Program-made: the position numbers and the translations under genes
DNA from: Flectobacillus major DSM 103
GTDB taxonomy: Bacteria; Bacteroidota; Bacteroidia; Cytophagales; Spirosomataceae
Assembly (NCBI RefSeq): GCF_000427405.1
Contig: NZ_KE386491.1
Coordinates: 2,401,001-2,465,000, forward strand
Direction: 5' to 3'
Length of the DNA: 64,000 nt
Notes under the pieces: model-generated
The model's input: the letters and a program-made list of their open reading frames with translations, nothing else
What the model was told of the DNA's origin: nothing
Databases searched by the model: none
In this document: positions 17,760 to 27,350 of the stretch, piece after piece
Layout: the number at the start of each line of letters is the position of its first letter
How positions within the stretch are numbered: the stretch's first letter is position 1

Positions 17760-20672
17760 TTATTGATTTTCTTTCTTTTTTACCTTTAGTTCGTCGGGGG
17801 CATCTTTGGTATAGGTATTATAATTAGGCTGGTATTTTTTGTCAAAAAGCCCTTTTACGGCCTCAATAGGCACATTTTCTTTTGGAGCAAAAGCCCCAGA
17901 CTGCATATATTGAGCCATACTATATAATAACTGCTTGGCCACAGGACGGGTGTCGAGGTTGGTTGTCAAATCGACACTAGTAATAATCAATTTTCCTTTA
18001 CCTACTTTTGCTTCAACAATTAAACCCAAAGGACGATTCAGAAACCACGTGTCTATAGGCTGTACAATTGGAAGAAAGCCTTTCGGGAAATTATCTAATA
18101 GCATTACCTGAGCTTTATGACTCAACTCCCACCATTGTAAATTGGCATGAAAGTCGGTTGGGAAGTCCTTAAAAACAGGATGTTGGGGGTCGCAAACAAA
18201 ACCTAATGTATGTGGCGGTCGCATTTTAAACCATGAGGTATTCCAGAACACAGGTTGTAAATAATTAATAACCTCTTTGCCCCTTTCTATTTTACCAGCA
18301 GCTTGTAACAGAACATTTCCTCCTTGATTCAAAACTTCCTCGGCCTTGGCATCGAAGCTTGTACATACATATACCTTAGGAAATAGTGCTGTTGGCAAAG
18401 TGGCAGGATACACCCAAAAATCCCAGTCATTTTGGAAGTCGGTTTGGTCGATAGCTACTGACAAATTGAGCTTTGTTGCCTTTGTAATAATATTGAGAGG
18501 CATCTGTACTTCCCCAACGATTTGGTTATTGCCTATGGCTATAAGCTGTTTTTCAAAAATACCATTGCCCAATACCGTCCCTTGGCTGTCTGTTACCTTC
18601 CACAAAACGGTTGCATTGTTCATTGGCTTTTCGCCAAAATGATATATTTCTACAGGTATTTGTAGGTTTTCATTATTTTGAAAAACAAATTTGGGAAAAC
18701 GAGTTAAAGGTACTGTTGTATTACAAAACCGTCGAAACGCAATTGAATCTATATAGCCTTTTTCTTCCCAAAAACTATCTAACAAACCCACCAATGCCGT
18801 TCCTTGCCCAGAATAATCGTTGAGTCCGAGCATCTGAAATCCTGCTGAAATAGGCGTTCGTAAAGCCATTTCTATTTCAGTTTTATAGCTAATAGCCTGT
18901 AATTTACCCGAAGCCATCAAAAATGCTTCTGCCCTATTACCCAAGCCTCGTTCTTGTAGGTCGTGTTCAAAAAGCTCAAAATTACGGGCTTGATAAAGTC
19001 CTCTATATTTTTTGATTTCTTTAAAATTGGGAAAAACACACCACTGCCCCAGCTCGTGGGTGATATACGGTACAGTAAAATTCTTGACTTTATCGCCAAA
19101 ATCGGTATTGCTCGAAGGCAGTTTATCCCAAGGTAAGCCTCTTGGCCCCGACTTTATCATATATTCATTGGCAGGTACAAGCGGCCAGCTCATAGCTACC
19201 GAAGCCCCCGTGTACTTTCGGCGGGGGTCTTTAGCTTGCCAATATTTCACAAATTTGGTGAGGTATTCTACTTGTTTTCCTCCACGAGGCTCGTTGCCAT
19301 AAGCCAGCATACAATACGAAGCATAATTGCCATATACTTTTGCCATACGATTGGTTTCGTCCATAATATATTGGTCTATCGGGTGTCCATCGCCCAACGA
19401 CGAGCCATGATTTGCCCAACTTGGGCCTTCGGGTTGTAAATAGATACCTACTAAATCAGCAGCAATAAAGGCAGCTTCGGGTGGACAATACGAATGGAAA
19501 CGGAAGTGATTGAGTCCGTAAGATTTGGCTTTCCTAAAAACCTTTTCCCATGAAGCTATATCCATTGGTGCGTAACCCGTAAGAGGAAACTGACAGTTTT
19601 CGACTGTACCTCGGAGAAATATAGGGCGGCCGTTGATTTCAAAGCGTGTTCCCTTAATCGTAAAATCACGCATGCCAAATTGTACAGAACGCTTGGAGGT
19701 ATGTCCGTTATTGGTTTGTAAATGAGCTGATAACCTATACAATGCAGGCGAAAATTCGTCCCACGTGAGGAAATTCTGCCCCATTGGCAAATCCACCTCG
19801 ATTGTTTTTGTTCCTTCAGAAACTTCATAGGTTATAGTAATCGCTTGTGTTTGGTGCTTTTGCTGGCTATTAAAGCTTTGAGCCTGTAAAATAATCTTTC
19901 CAGCCACAGCCTGAGGCAAATCATTAACGATATTGATTTTGAGCTTGGCCATTTTTTTGGCTAAATCGGGGTATACCTGTATATCTTCTAACCAAACTTT
20001 CCCTTCGGCCATAAGCTCTATCTTACCAACAATCCCGTTCCAATTGCCCTGTGTGTGGTCGGTAATACTATGTGAATCTTTACCAACATTAATTTCCTTG
20101 GTACGATTGTCTACTCTTATGGTAATAGTATGCTTACCAGCCGATAGCCTATTTGACAAATCGAAGGTATGCGGTACACATAGCGAATTTTGTAAACCTA
20201 TCTCCTGATTGTCGATCCAAACCCTTGTTTCGGTATGTGGGCGTTCTAGGTGAAGGCTGATTTTTTGGGTTGTCCAATGCTGAGGAATTGTCACTTCTCG
20301 CTGATACCATGCAGCCCCGACATAATGCTTTTGAGGTGTCAGCCAAAAGGGAAACTTGAGGTTATTGGGCAATCGGTATTGGGCCATACGAGGATTAAAA
20401 TACCAAGAACTATCATAAATACTCCCTGTCCATTGGGTATGAATGGTGACGGGATTCCCTTTTCCATTTTCGAGCATAGAAGCAGGCAGTTTTACTTTTT
20501 CAAGCAGCTTTTTTTTGAACCACTGTTCATGAATACCTTTGTCGAGCGAGTCGATTTGAAAACGCCATACCCCTTTTAAGTCAATGGTTTGCTGTGCTAT
20601 TGCTTGCGTTGAGCCCCACAGCAGGCATAACATTATAGTGATAATGACTAAAAACTTATTTTGTTTGTACAT
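17760..20672 (-). CDS. Glycoside hydrolase family 2 enzyme (beta-galactosidase/beta-glucuronidase-like)
   Basis: 970 residues from the ATG at 20672, chosen because it starts a clear signal peptide (MYKQNKFLVIITIMLCLLWG). Longer in-frame starts would overlap the preceding gene. Domains in order: sugar-binding jelly roll (about 25-230, with AAWYQREVTIPQHW), Ig-like domain, TIM barrel (about 345-600), then a C-terminal extension with a glutamine-amidotransferase-like look. Catalytic candidates are the Glu in AYGNEPRGG (about residue 458, acid/base) and the Glu in THELGQW (about 538, nucleophile). It belongs to the group of large PUL-encoded GH2 proteins. The exact substrate is unknown; the context suggests a side chain or oligosaccharide of rhamnogalacturonan. 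Upstream gap to the GH43-like gene: 13 bp. Confidence 0.85.
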   Translation of the reverse strand: MYKQNKFLVIITIMLCLLWGSTQAIAQQTIDLKGVWRFQIDSLDKGIHEQWFKKKLLEKVKLPASMLENGKGNPVTIHTQWTGSIYDSSWYFNPRMAQYRLPNNLKFPFWLTPQKHYVGAAWYQREVTIPQHWTTQKISLHLERPHTETRVWIDNQEIGLQNSLCVPHTFDLSNRLSAGKHTITIRVDNRTKEINVGKDSHSITDHTQGNWNGIVGKIELMAEGKVWLEDIQVYPDLAKKMAKLKINIVNDLPQAVAGKIILQAQSFNSQQKHQTQAITITYEVSEGTKTIEVDLPMGQNFLTWDEFSPALYRLSAHLQTNNGHTSKRSVQFGMRDFTIKGTRFEINGRPIFLRGTVENCQFPLTGYAPMDIASWEKVFRKAKSYGLNHFRFHSYCPPEAAFIAADLVGIYLQPEGPSWANHGSSLGDGHPIDQYIMDETNRMAKVYGNYASYCMLAYGNEPRGGKQVEYLTKFVKYWQAKDPRRKYTGASVAMSWPLVPANEYMIKSGPRGLPWDKLPSSNTDFGDKVKNFTVPYITHELGQWCVFPNFKEIKKYRGLYQARNFELFEHDLQERGLGNRAEAFLMASGKLQAISYKTEIEMALRTPISAGFQMLGLNDYSGQGTALVGLLDSFWEEKGYIDSIAFRRFCNTTVPLTRFPKFVFQNNENLQIPVEIYHFGEKPMNNATVLWKVTDSQGTVLGNGIFEKQLIAIGNNQIVGEVQMPLNIITKATKLNLSVAIDQTDFQNDWDFWVYPATLPTALFPKVYVCTSFDAKAEEVLNQGGNVLLQAAGKIERGKEVINYLQPVFWNTSWFKMRPPHTLGFVCDPQHPVFKDFPTDFHANLQWWELSHKAQVMLLDNFPKGFLPIVQPIDTWFLNRPLGLIVEAKVGKGKLIITSVDLTTNLDTRPVAKQLLYSMAQYMQSGAFAPKENVPIEAVKGLFDKKYQPNYNTYTKDAPDELKVKKKENQ

Positions 20673-20685
20673 TATTGAATGATAA

Positions 20686-21750
20686 TTAAGCTTTGATTTT
20701 GAATAAAAAACCCGATGCTGTGCCATATTGGCCTCCTTGCATGGCCGTAAATAAATAAGCAGGGCGATCATTTTGCATTAAAATTTGGGGTCGTTCAAAA
20801 CGTCCATAACGTTTTAGATAGGCTGGCGGTGGAGGCTCGCTGATATAAGACGAAGCTGGCAAATATGCTACTTGGGGTTTATTCCAATTTTTACCATTTT
20901 TTGAGTCCATCCATAAGCCTACTTCATGATTAAAATACCCCATATCGCGTGTTATCATATAAAAATGCTTGCCCCTTCTAAAAGTAAAGGCATCTTCGAC
21001 CTGCTGATTTTGTCCCATTCCCGAAAAATCAACAATTGGGTTACCTTCAAAACGGATATAAGGGCCATGCAATTGCTGGGCTATTGCCAATCCATATTTC
21101 CGATTACCCCGAATAGCACCCTGAGCGGCAGCATATTCGCTAGTATTCCATGATTTGTAATAGAGCCAATATTCGCCATTGGGGTGCTTGACAAAGGAAG
21201 GATTTGTAGTACAATGGTCGTCCCATGAGCCTATTGTTCCAGCTTCTAAAAGGGGGTTGTCGGGGCGAGTCCAAGGGCCATCCAAACTTGGGGCTGTGGC
21301 TAAACCAATGCGTTTGGTGTCGGTTTTGCCATTGGCATTTCCCATATAAAACAAACAATACTGTCCATCAATATACTGAATATGAGGATTATGACAAGTA
21401 GTAGCATCCCAGTGATTGGCCCCACGAGGAGCTAATATTGTGTCGACATATATCAAGGGGGCTTCGGGCGAGTTGGCTACAGCATGGGCTATTTCACTTT
21501 TATGAATCCATCCTCCCATTTTGTATTCTTCTTTCCAACGAGAAAAAAATACATGAAGTTTGCCATCAGGAGCCAAAATTGGGGCACAACACCATACATA
21601 ATACCCTTCCATTTCGAGGCGACGGCCAAGAGGCTCTAATTTTTTAGCAAAATCAGATAAAGGTAATTCGGGTTGCGGAAGAAGTCGACCCTGCCATTTT
21701 ATCAATGGTATAGCAGATAAACTTGCTAGAAAATCTCGTCGAGATGTCAT
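20686..21750 (-). CDS. GH43-like five-bladed propeller glycosidase with Tat signal
   Basis: 354 residues. The N-terminus (TSRRDFLASLSAIPLI) is a twin-arginine signal. The rest shows propeller repeats typical of GH43/GH117-like enzymes: APILAPDGKLHVFFSRW, CHNPHIQYIDGQYCLFYMGN, TNPSFVKHPNGEYWLYY and VEDAFTFRRGKHFYMI. The Asp in APDG and the Glu in VEDAF are candidate catalytic residues. The subfamily and substrate (arabinan, galactan or another pectic side chain) cannot be set from sequence reading alone. It lies between susD and the GH2 gene; a terminator hairpin precedes it, so its expression relative to susCD may be reduced. Confidence 0.75.
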   Translation of the reverse strand: MTSRRDFLASLSAIPLIKWQGRLLPQPELPLSDFAKKLEPLGRRLEMEGYYVWCCAPILAPDGKLHVFFSRWKEEYKMGGWIHKSEIAHAVANSPEAPLIYVDTILAPRGANHWDATTCHNPHIQYIDGQYCLFYMGNANGKTDTKRIGLATAPSLDGPWTRPDNPLLEAGTIGSWDDHCTTNPSFVKHPNGEYWLYYKSWNTSEYAAAQGAIRGNRKYGLAIAQQLHGPYIRFEGNPIVDFSGMGQNQQVEDAFTFRRGKHFYMITRDMGYFNHEVGLWMDSKNGKNWNKPQVAYLPASSYISEPPPPAYLKRYGRFERPQILMQNDRPAYLFTAMQGGQYGTASGFLFKIKA

Positions 21751-21767
21751 AGGTTATGGTTGTTAAT

Positions 21768-21806
21768 AAAAATCCCCTCTGTGAACTGCGTTTTCATAGA
21801 GGGGAT
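21768..21806 (-). terminator. Rho-independent terminator after susD
   Basis: A perfect 9-bp stem (ATCCCCTCT at 21772-21780 with AGAGGGGAT at 21798-21806). On the minus strand it is followed by a T-rich run (TTTTATTAAC). It stands between susD and the GH43-like gene, inside the apparent operon. Confidence 0.75.
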
Positions 21807-21970
21807 AAGGTGTTGGGGTATTACTAGACTTGGAGACAATCAATATTATTGAGGGTGTCGGGTATTTTCAATGCCCTAATAATGACAAAATGAAAATATG
21901 CTTATCAGGAAATTATTAATTTTCTTCAGCCCTTTAACTCCCACTACTTGCCTAGGTATTTTTCATACTT

Positions 21971-23464
21971 TTAGTAGCCTGCATTTTGTTGCCAAAAACC
22001 AGGGTTAATAAGCATTTCAGACTGAGGAATTGGGTAATACAAATCGTTTTCGTTGACAGGTTTTGCCATTTTATAGGCATTTCTTGTAACAAAAGCATTC
22101 ATTACCTCTATAGCTCGGCCAGTACGCACAAGGTCGTGCCAGCGTAAACCTTCGGCTGCAAATTCGATTCTACGTTCTTTTTCAATGGCCAAACGAAATT
22201 CTTCTTTGGTGGTTGGATTTACTTTTGGTGCTTTTGCAAATGTTCTGATTCTATTCAAAATAGCTACTGCTTCGGCAGTTGGGCCACTTTCTTCATTCAA
22301 AATTTCGGCATACATCAACAACACGTCATTATAGCGTATTACTGGAAAATTGGTTGGATAGTCACGGTTATTAATCATTCCGGCATAACCTTTTTCCAAA
22401 AATTTAGTAAACTGAATACGATTACTGCTTGCTCCTGTTTTGATTTCGACATATCCCGAATCTAGGGTGGCGGCTTTGCGTACATCGGTAGAGGCATAGC
22501 TCGACAACAAGGTAGGCTCTGGCTGGCCGTCGAAACCATCAATTGGTGTAAAAGCCGACCATTGAGAGGGGTATTGAAAAGCTTGTACTCCTGGTACTGA
22601 ACTACCCAAACCAACACCTCCCGACAAATATTGCACCTCGAAAGGATTAGATTTGTTTTCGCCTGCTACCGTAAACAAATCTCTGTAATTTGTGGGAAAA
22701 GTAAAATAAGCACTTTCTTTGGCAATAACATCGGCCAGCTCTTTTTTGGCCAAAGCCAACTTATCGGTTTGTTTTAGCGGATACCCTGCCATTGTTAAAT
22801 AGACCCTCCCCAAGATAGATTTGGCAGCGTATTTGGTAGCACGCCCTTTATCGGCAGTGGCATACACATCGGGCAAATTGGTACTTGCAAATACCAAATC
22901 TTCTACTATTTGTTTGTACACATCGGCTTTGGCTGTACGAGGCATTGCTTTGGCTTCGGCAATTGACAATGGCCTGATTACCAATGGTACATCGCCCCAA
23001 AAACGAACCAAATCAAAAAAGGCCAATGCCCTAAAATACCGAGCTTCGGCTTGGTATTGGTTTACTTTGGCTGAGCCTTCAAATTTGACACCATTGGCTA
23101 GTACCAAATTGGCTCGATACACCACCGAATAAAGGTTTGTCCAAGCTGTGGCAAATGCCCCCGTTTGGCTAGTAGCTGTAAAAAAGCCAATATCAGCCCA
23201 GTCACGTTGAGCTCCTCCTCCGTTGATTTCCAAGGTATTATCAGAACGCACTTCCGACAAATACCAGTTTGAACTTACAGGAATAGGCATATAGGCATTA
23301 TAAACTGCCATAACGGCCTGATTCATTTGGTTTTCGTCAGCGTAGAAGCTATTAGCGGTATTGTTGGTCAGTGGGTTAATATCTATAAGGTCTTCGTTAC
23401 AAGACATAAAAGATACACTTGCTCCAGTGATAAGTATATAGGTAAATAATTTCTTGATTTTCAT
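21971..23464 (-). CDS. SusD/RagB family surface glycan-binding lipoprotein
   Basis: 497 residues. The lipoprotein signal MKIKKLFTYILITGASVSFM ends at a Cys. The SusD signature follows: an early DLIDINPLTNNTANSFYADE, TPR-like helices (YQAEARYFRALAFFDLVRFW) and a C-terminal RRIEFAAEGLRWHDLVRTGR with a final YPIPQSEMLINPGFWQQN. SusD proteins form a lid on the SusC transporter and bind oligosaccharides at the cell surface. It lies 53 bp downstream of susC and pairs with it. Confidence 0.95.
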   Translation of the reverse strand: MKIKKLFTYILITGASVSFMSCNEDLIDINPLTNNTANSFYADENQMNQAVMAVYNAYMPIPVSSNWYLSEVRSDNTLEINGGGAQRDWADIGFFTATSQTGAFATAWTNLYSVVYRANLVLANGVKFEGSAKVNQYQAEARYFRALAFFDLVRFWGDVPLVIRPLSIAEAKAMPRTAKADVYKQIVEDLVFASTNLPDVYATADKGRATKYAAKSILGRVYLTMAGYPLKQTDKLALAKKELADVIAKESAYFTFPTNYRDLFTVAGENKSNPFEVQYLSGGVGLGSSVPGVQAFQYPSQWSAFTPIDGFDGQPEPTLLSSYASTDVRKAATLDSGYVEIKTGASSNRIQFTKFLEKGYAGMINNRDYPTNFPVIRYNDVLLMYAEILNEESGPTAEAVAILNRIRTFAKAPKVNPTTKEEFRLAIEKERRIEFAAEGLRWHDLVRTGRAIEVMNAFVTRNAYKMAKPVNENDLYYPIPQSEMLINPGFWQQNAGY

Positions 23465-23517
23465 TGCTTACAATAATTAAATAAATATCATTCGAGAATA
23501 GTACTGCATGGATTGTA

Positions 23518-26500
23518 CTAGAAGGTCAGGTTCAAACCAAGTGAATAGGTTTTTGACTGAGGATAGCCACCATAATCGCCTCCATCGGCAGGGTTTGGCG
23601 ATTGGGCTTCGGGTGTATATCCGCCGTAGTATTTATGCCAAATGAAAGGGTTTTCGACCGACACATATACCCTAGCCGAGCTAAACCATTTCATCTGAGG
23701 TACAGAGTAGCCCAAGGTAATATTTTTAACACGCAGATAATCAGAGCTATACAACCATCTGGTGTCATAATATGAACTGGTAGTAGCGTACAAACTTGGT
23801 ACCATACCGTTGCCTGGTTTTTCGGGCGACTGCCATCTATCTAACCAAATAGCAAGGCGGTTGTACAAAGATTCGGAAGTAGAGCGGTCGATACTACGGC
23901 CAATCATTGAGTAGATTTTGCCTCCTGTCTGAGCATTCATTAAGATATTCAATGAAAAGCTTTTGTAACTTAACTCGGTTTTGAAACCATAATAGAATGG
24001 AGCTTGTGGATTACCGACAATGGTACGGTCGTTGTCGTCGATTTTGCCATCGCCATTTACATCTCGGTATTTTGAATCACCAGGCAATGTACGAGCCATG
24101 TGCGGATTAGCATCTATATCAGCTTGGTCTTTGTACACGCCAATTACATCGTACAACTTAAATGCGCCAATAGGCTGACCCACTTGAATAATAGATGTCA
24201 AACCACTAAAACCACTTGGAATTGGCGTATTGTCATAGCCTAAGCGAGTAACTTCGTTGGTATTGTATGAAATATTAAAAGTACTGTTCCAGCGTACTGC
24301 ACCAAATTTCTTTTGGGTAGAAAGGCTCAACTCAATCCCTTGGTTTCTGATGTCTCCAATATTTTGCCAGCTATTGGTAAAACCCGTTGTCGATGCCACA
24401 GGTGCACGTAAAAGAAGGTCGCTTGTGGTACGATTATAGTAGTCGATACTGGCCTGTATGGTATTGCGAAGCACGCCAAAGTCTAAACCTACATTATAAC
24501 TTTTGTTGGTTTCCCAGCCCAAATACGAGTTTTCAAACGAAGTTGGGGCATATCCTTTTATTACGGCAGTACCTCCGCCTAGATTATAGTTGTAGTTGCC
24601 CAACAAAGCAAACTGTGCATTATCGACAATACGGTTGTTGCCAGATACCCCATAACTAGCACGTACTTTGAGGTCGGAAATAGCATTGATATTAGCCATA
24701 AAAGGCTCTCGGCTTACTTTCCATGCTACCGATGCGGCAGGAAAAATACCCCACTGGTTATCGCCTCCAAATTTTGATGAACCATCTCGTCGGATACTCG
24801 CCGAAAGCAAATATTTGTCTTTGAAGTCATACTGAACACGCCCAAAATAGGAAATCAAGGCATTTTTGCCACTCGAAATTGTATTGATAGTAGTTGTAGC
24901 TACGCTCAAATCAAACAAATTTGACCAGTCATTCGGAAAATTATTGGCACGTTGTACGCTTGAATTAAACTTGGTAGTTTCAACAGCATAGCCCAATAGC
25001 ACATTCAAATCGTGGTTTTTCCCAATTTTCTTGTTATAATTCAACGTTGTTTGTCCTAAATAATGATAGGTAGAACCCTGCGAGCGGTCAGAATATGAGG
25101 TTGCTGCTAAATCGCTACGAAGTGCCGACGATGGAACCCATGTTTCGTCTAGGTTTGAATAAATATCAGACCCTCCCAATACCTTCAAAGTTAGGTCTTT
25201 GGTCAGGTTAAAGTCTAAATATAAATTGGCATTCAATTTGGTTCTTGTTCTGTTGGCTACAACCCTGTCCATATAACCAATTTGGCTTGTATATCGTCCC
25301 GACCATTTGTAAGTTGGATACCCTCCTAGGCCAGCGTCAGTACCAACCCCCAAATCGCTAATTGGCGGGGCACCCACAGCGGCCATCCCCGAGCGGTCTT
25401 TACCGTCGGTTTGGCCTGAGCCTGTTCTCCATTCAATCGACGGAGCTAAGGTCATACCAAATTTGATATATTTATTCACTTTTGCATCAAAATTAGCCCT
25501 TAATGTAGCACGGTCGTAACCCGTATTTCGGACAATCCCCGTTTGGGTCAAATACCCTCCCGACACGCTATAATTAACATTATCTTGGCCACCCGAAAGC
25601 GTAATCTGGTAATTATCTAACACACCCGTATTGCCAAAAAAGGCCTTATTCCAGTCTACATAATCCAAACTGTCACGACCATACGCCCAACGTGGGTCGT
25701 ACATCAATGTAGCATTGGCCGTTGTTGAATTAATAGGCCCCGTAATACCCAATTCGGCAGCCCTAAATGCCTGCGAATCTGTTGCTTTATAGTCTTTTTT
25801 CAAAGAAATACCACGATTCACCCATTTTACATCAATATCATCTTTCCTAAATTGAATCCATTGTTCGGGGTTCATCACATCTAATTTGCCCTCAATTTGC
25901 GAGAAACTCTTATTGGCGTTGAACTGAATCTTTACTTTACCTTTATTGCCTCGTTTGGTAGTAATAATAACAACCCCATTAGACCCCCTCGAACCGTAAA
26001 TAGCCGCAGATGCTGCATCTTTTAGGACATCTAGCGATTTAATATCGCCAGGATTTAGCCCTTTTATGTCATCAACAGGCACACCATCGACTACATAAAG
26101 TGGGTCGTTCGACGAGTTGATAGAGCCTGTACCTCTTACTCTAATCTGAATATCAGAGCCTGGCTCGCCCGAAGTGGTACGAACATCTACCCCTGGCAAC
26201 TGACCCGCAAGGGCATTTTCTAAACGTGGAACAGGGCGTTCTTCAATATCTTTCGACGAAATACTTGCGGCTGCACCCGTCAGGTTATTTCTTTTTACTT
26301 CACCATAACCCACCACAACTACTTCGTCGAGGGCTTGTGTGTCGGACGACAACACCACCGTTAAAACCTTACGGCCTGCCAAGGCAACTTCTTTGGTAGT
26401 AAAGCCAATCGAAGAAAATATTAACGTAGCGTTTTCGCTCGAAACCTTAATTTGGAATGTACCGTCGGCTTTGGTAGATGTACCAATTTTAGTACCTTTT

Positions 26501-26700
26501 ACCAGTACATTTACTCCGGGTATAGGTTCGTTATTGTCTGAAGAAAGTACTTTTCCAGCAATAGTAACTTCGGCCAGTCGATGGGTAGCAGTTTTGGCCA
26601 AACGAATTGTGGCCAGTATTGCCGAATCGGCAGTAGCGATTAAAGCCAAAACTGCACAAGTTGACAAGAAAATTTTACGTAGATTAGTAAACGAGTACAT
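23518..26700 (-). CDS. SusC/RagA family TonB-linked outer membrane transporter
   Basis: 1060 residues. The signal region MYSFTNLRKIFLSTCAVLAL is followed by a carboxypeptidase-like (CarboxypepD_reg) domain (about 45-125, VTIAGKVLSSDNNEPIPGVN). The TonB box area (DEVVVVGYG) comes next, then the plug (about 135-245, YVVDGVPVDDIKGL and DAASAAIYGSRGSNGVVII) and a long 22-strand barrel ending GLNLTF. It imports oligosaccharides together with the adjacent SusD. It is the first gene of a minus-strand operon (susC, susD, GH43-like, GH2, PL11), so the substrate is most likely a rhamnogalacturonan-type pectin fragment. Confidence 0.95.
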   Translation of the reverse strand: MYSFTNLRKIFLSTCAVLALIATADSAILATIRLAKTATHRLAEVTIAGKVLSSDNNEPIPGVNVLVKGTKIGTSTKADGTFQIKVSSENATLIFSSIGFTTKEVALAGRKVLTVVLSSDTQALDEVVVVGYGEVKRNNLTGAAASISSKDIEERPVPRLENALAGQLPGVDVRTTSGEPGSDIQIRVRGTGSINSSNDPLYVVDGVPVDDIKGLNPGDIKSLDVLKDAASAAIYGSRGSNGVVIITTKRGNKGKVKIQFNANKSFSQIEGKLDVMNPEQWIQFRKDDIDVKWVNRGISLKKDYKATDSQAFRAAELGITGPINSTTANATLMYDPRWAYGRDSLDYVDWNKAFFGNTGVLDNYQITLSGGQDNVNYSVSGGYLTQTGIVRNTGYDRATLRANFDAKVNKYIKFGMTLAPSIEWRTGSGQTDGKDRSGMAAVGAPPISDLGVGTDAGLGGYPTYKWSGRYTSQIGYMDRVVANRTRTKLNANLYLDFNLTKDLTLKVLGGSDIYSNLDETWVPSSALRSDLAATSYSDRSQGSTYHYLGQTTLNYNKKIGKNHDLNVLLGYAVETTKFNSSVQRANNFPNDWSNLFDLSVATTTINTISSGKNALISYFGRVQYDFKDKYLLSASIRRDGSSKFGGDNQWGIFPAASVAWKVSREPFMANINAISDLKVRASYGVSGNNRIVDNAQFALLGNYNYNLGGGTAVIKGYAPTSFENSYLGWETNKSYNVGLDFGVLRNTIQASIDYYNRTTSDLLLRAPVASTTGFTNSWQNIGDIRNQGIELSLSTQKKFGAVRWNSTFNISYNTNEVTRLGYDNTPIPSGFSGLTSIIQVGQPIGAFKLYDVIGVYKDQADIDANPHMARTLPGDSKYRDVNGDGKIDDNDRTIVGNPQAPFYYGFKTELSYKSFSLNILMNAQTGGKIYSMIGRSIDRSTSESLYNRLAIWLDRWQSPEKPGNGMVPSLYATTSSYYDTRWLYSSDYLRVKNITLGYSVPQMKWFSSARVYVSVENPFIWHKYYGGYTPEAQSPNPADGGDYGGYPQSKTYSLGLNLTF

Positions 26701-27350
26701 ACATAAAGGATTGTTTGAAATGATAAACCTTTTCTAAAAGCAATAGCTACCACCCAACCATTTTATCAATGGTTCATCATAAATAATAAGCTCTTGATAG
26801 AATAGTTTTGGATGGATTAAACTTGTATTGAAGTATATTTTACCATGTTTCTTAGCTACTTTCAGTTTTTAACACATAGAATTCCAATACTAAAATTCTT
26901 CTTTTCAAAATTATTCAATTGCTATACCGAAACCATCATGCAGCATCCTGTCAATACAGAAATTTATTGGAATAATACAATAAAAATAGACTTTATCAAG
27001 ATTTAATTCAATTTTTTGCCCTATTTATAGTATTTATCAGGAATATCTTGAGATTGCTACTCTTACAATATTTTTTTACCAAAAGTGTTCGCACACTCAT
27101 TTTTAGTTATTATTTCGTGTATTTGAAGCACCAAAAAGGGTTGGATATTTTCTTAATTCACATTACATTGCTAACAACCTAAAAAACTAGCCTATTTTGG
27201 GGCAAATAGGCTCATATAATGTGCTTTGTGGTAAAACACCCTACCAAAACCGATTAAATATAACGGCGTTCTGAACCAGAAAATAATTGTTTTTTTTATT
27301 CCTAATCCACTACACTATTGTCTTTTCAACCATCTTTAAACACTCAATCC
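26701..27350. other. 650-bp intergenic region between divergent genes
   Basis: AT-rich upstream region of the pectin-type susC (minus) and the unknown lipoprotein (plus). I see no convincing ORF. A possible minus-strand -7 box (TAATTTTG, complement of 26906-26913) lacks a good -33 partner. A minus-strand terminator-like hairpin lies at 27183-27212 and is listed separately. Confidence 0.5.
27183..27212 (-). terminator. Terminator-like hairpin on the minus strand, upstream of susC
   Basis: AGCCTATTT at 27189-27197 pairs perfectly with AAATAGGCT at 27204-27212. Read on the minus strand the hairpin is followed by a run of six T residues. No minus-strand gene lies immediately upstream, so it would end either antisense transcription from the lipoprotein gene or a short RNA or leader of the susC operon. 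Confidence 0.5.

Noticed and set aside
23500-23520. 6-bp inverted repeat TAGTAC/GTACTA at the end of susC
   Set aside because: Too short and partly inside the stop codon; likely chance in AT-rich DNA.
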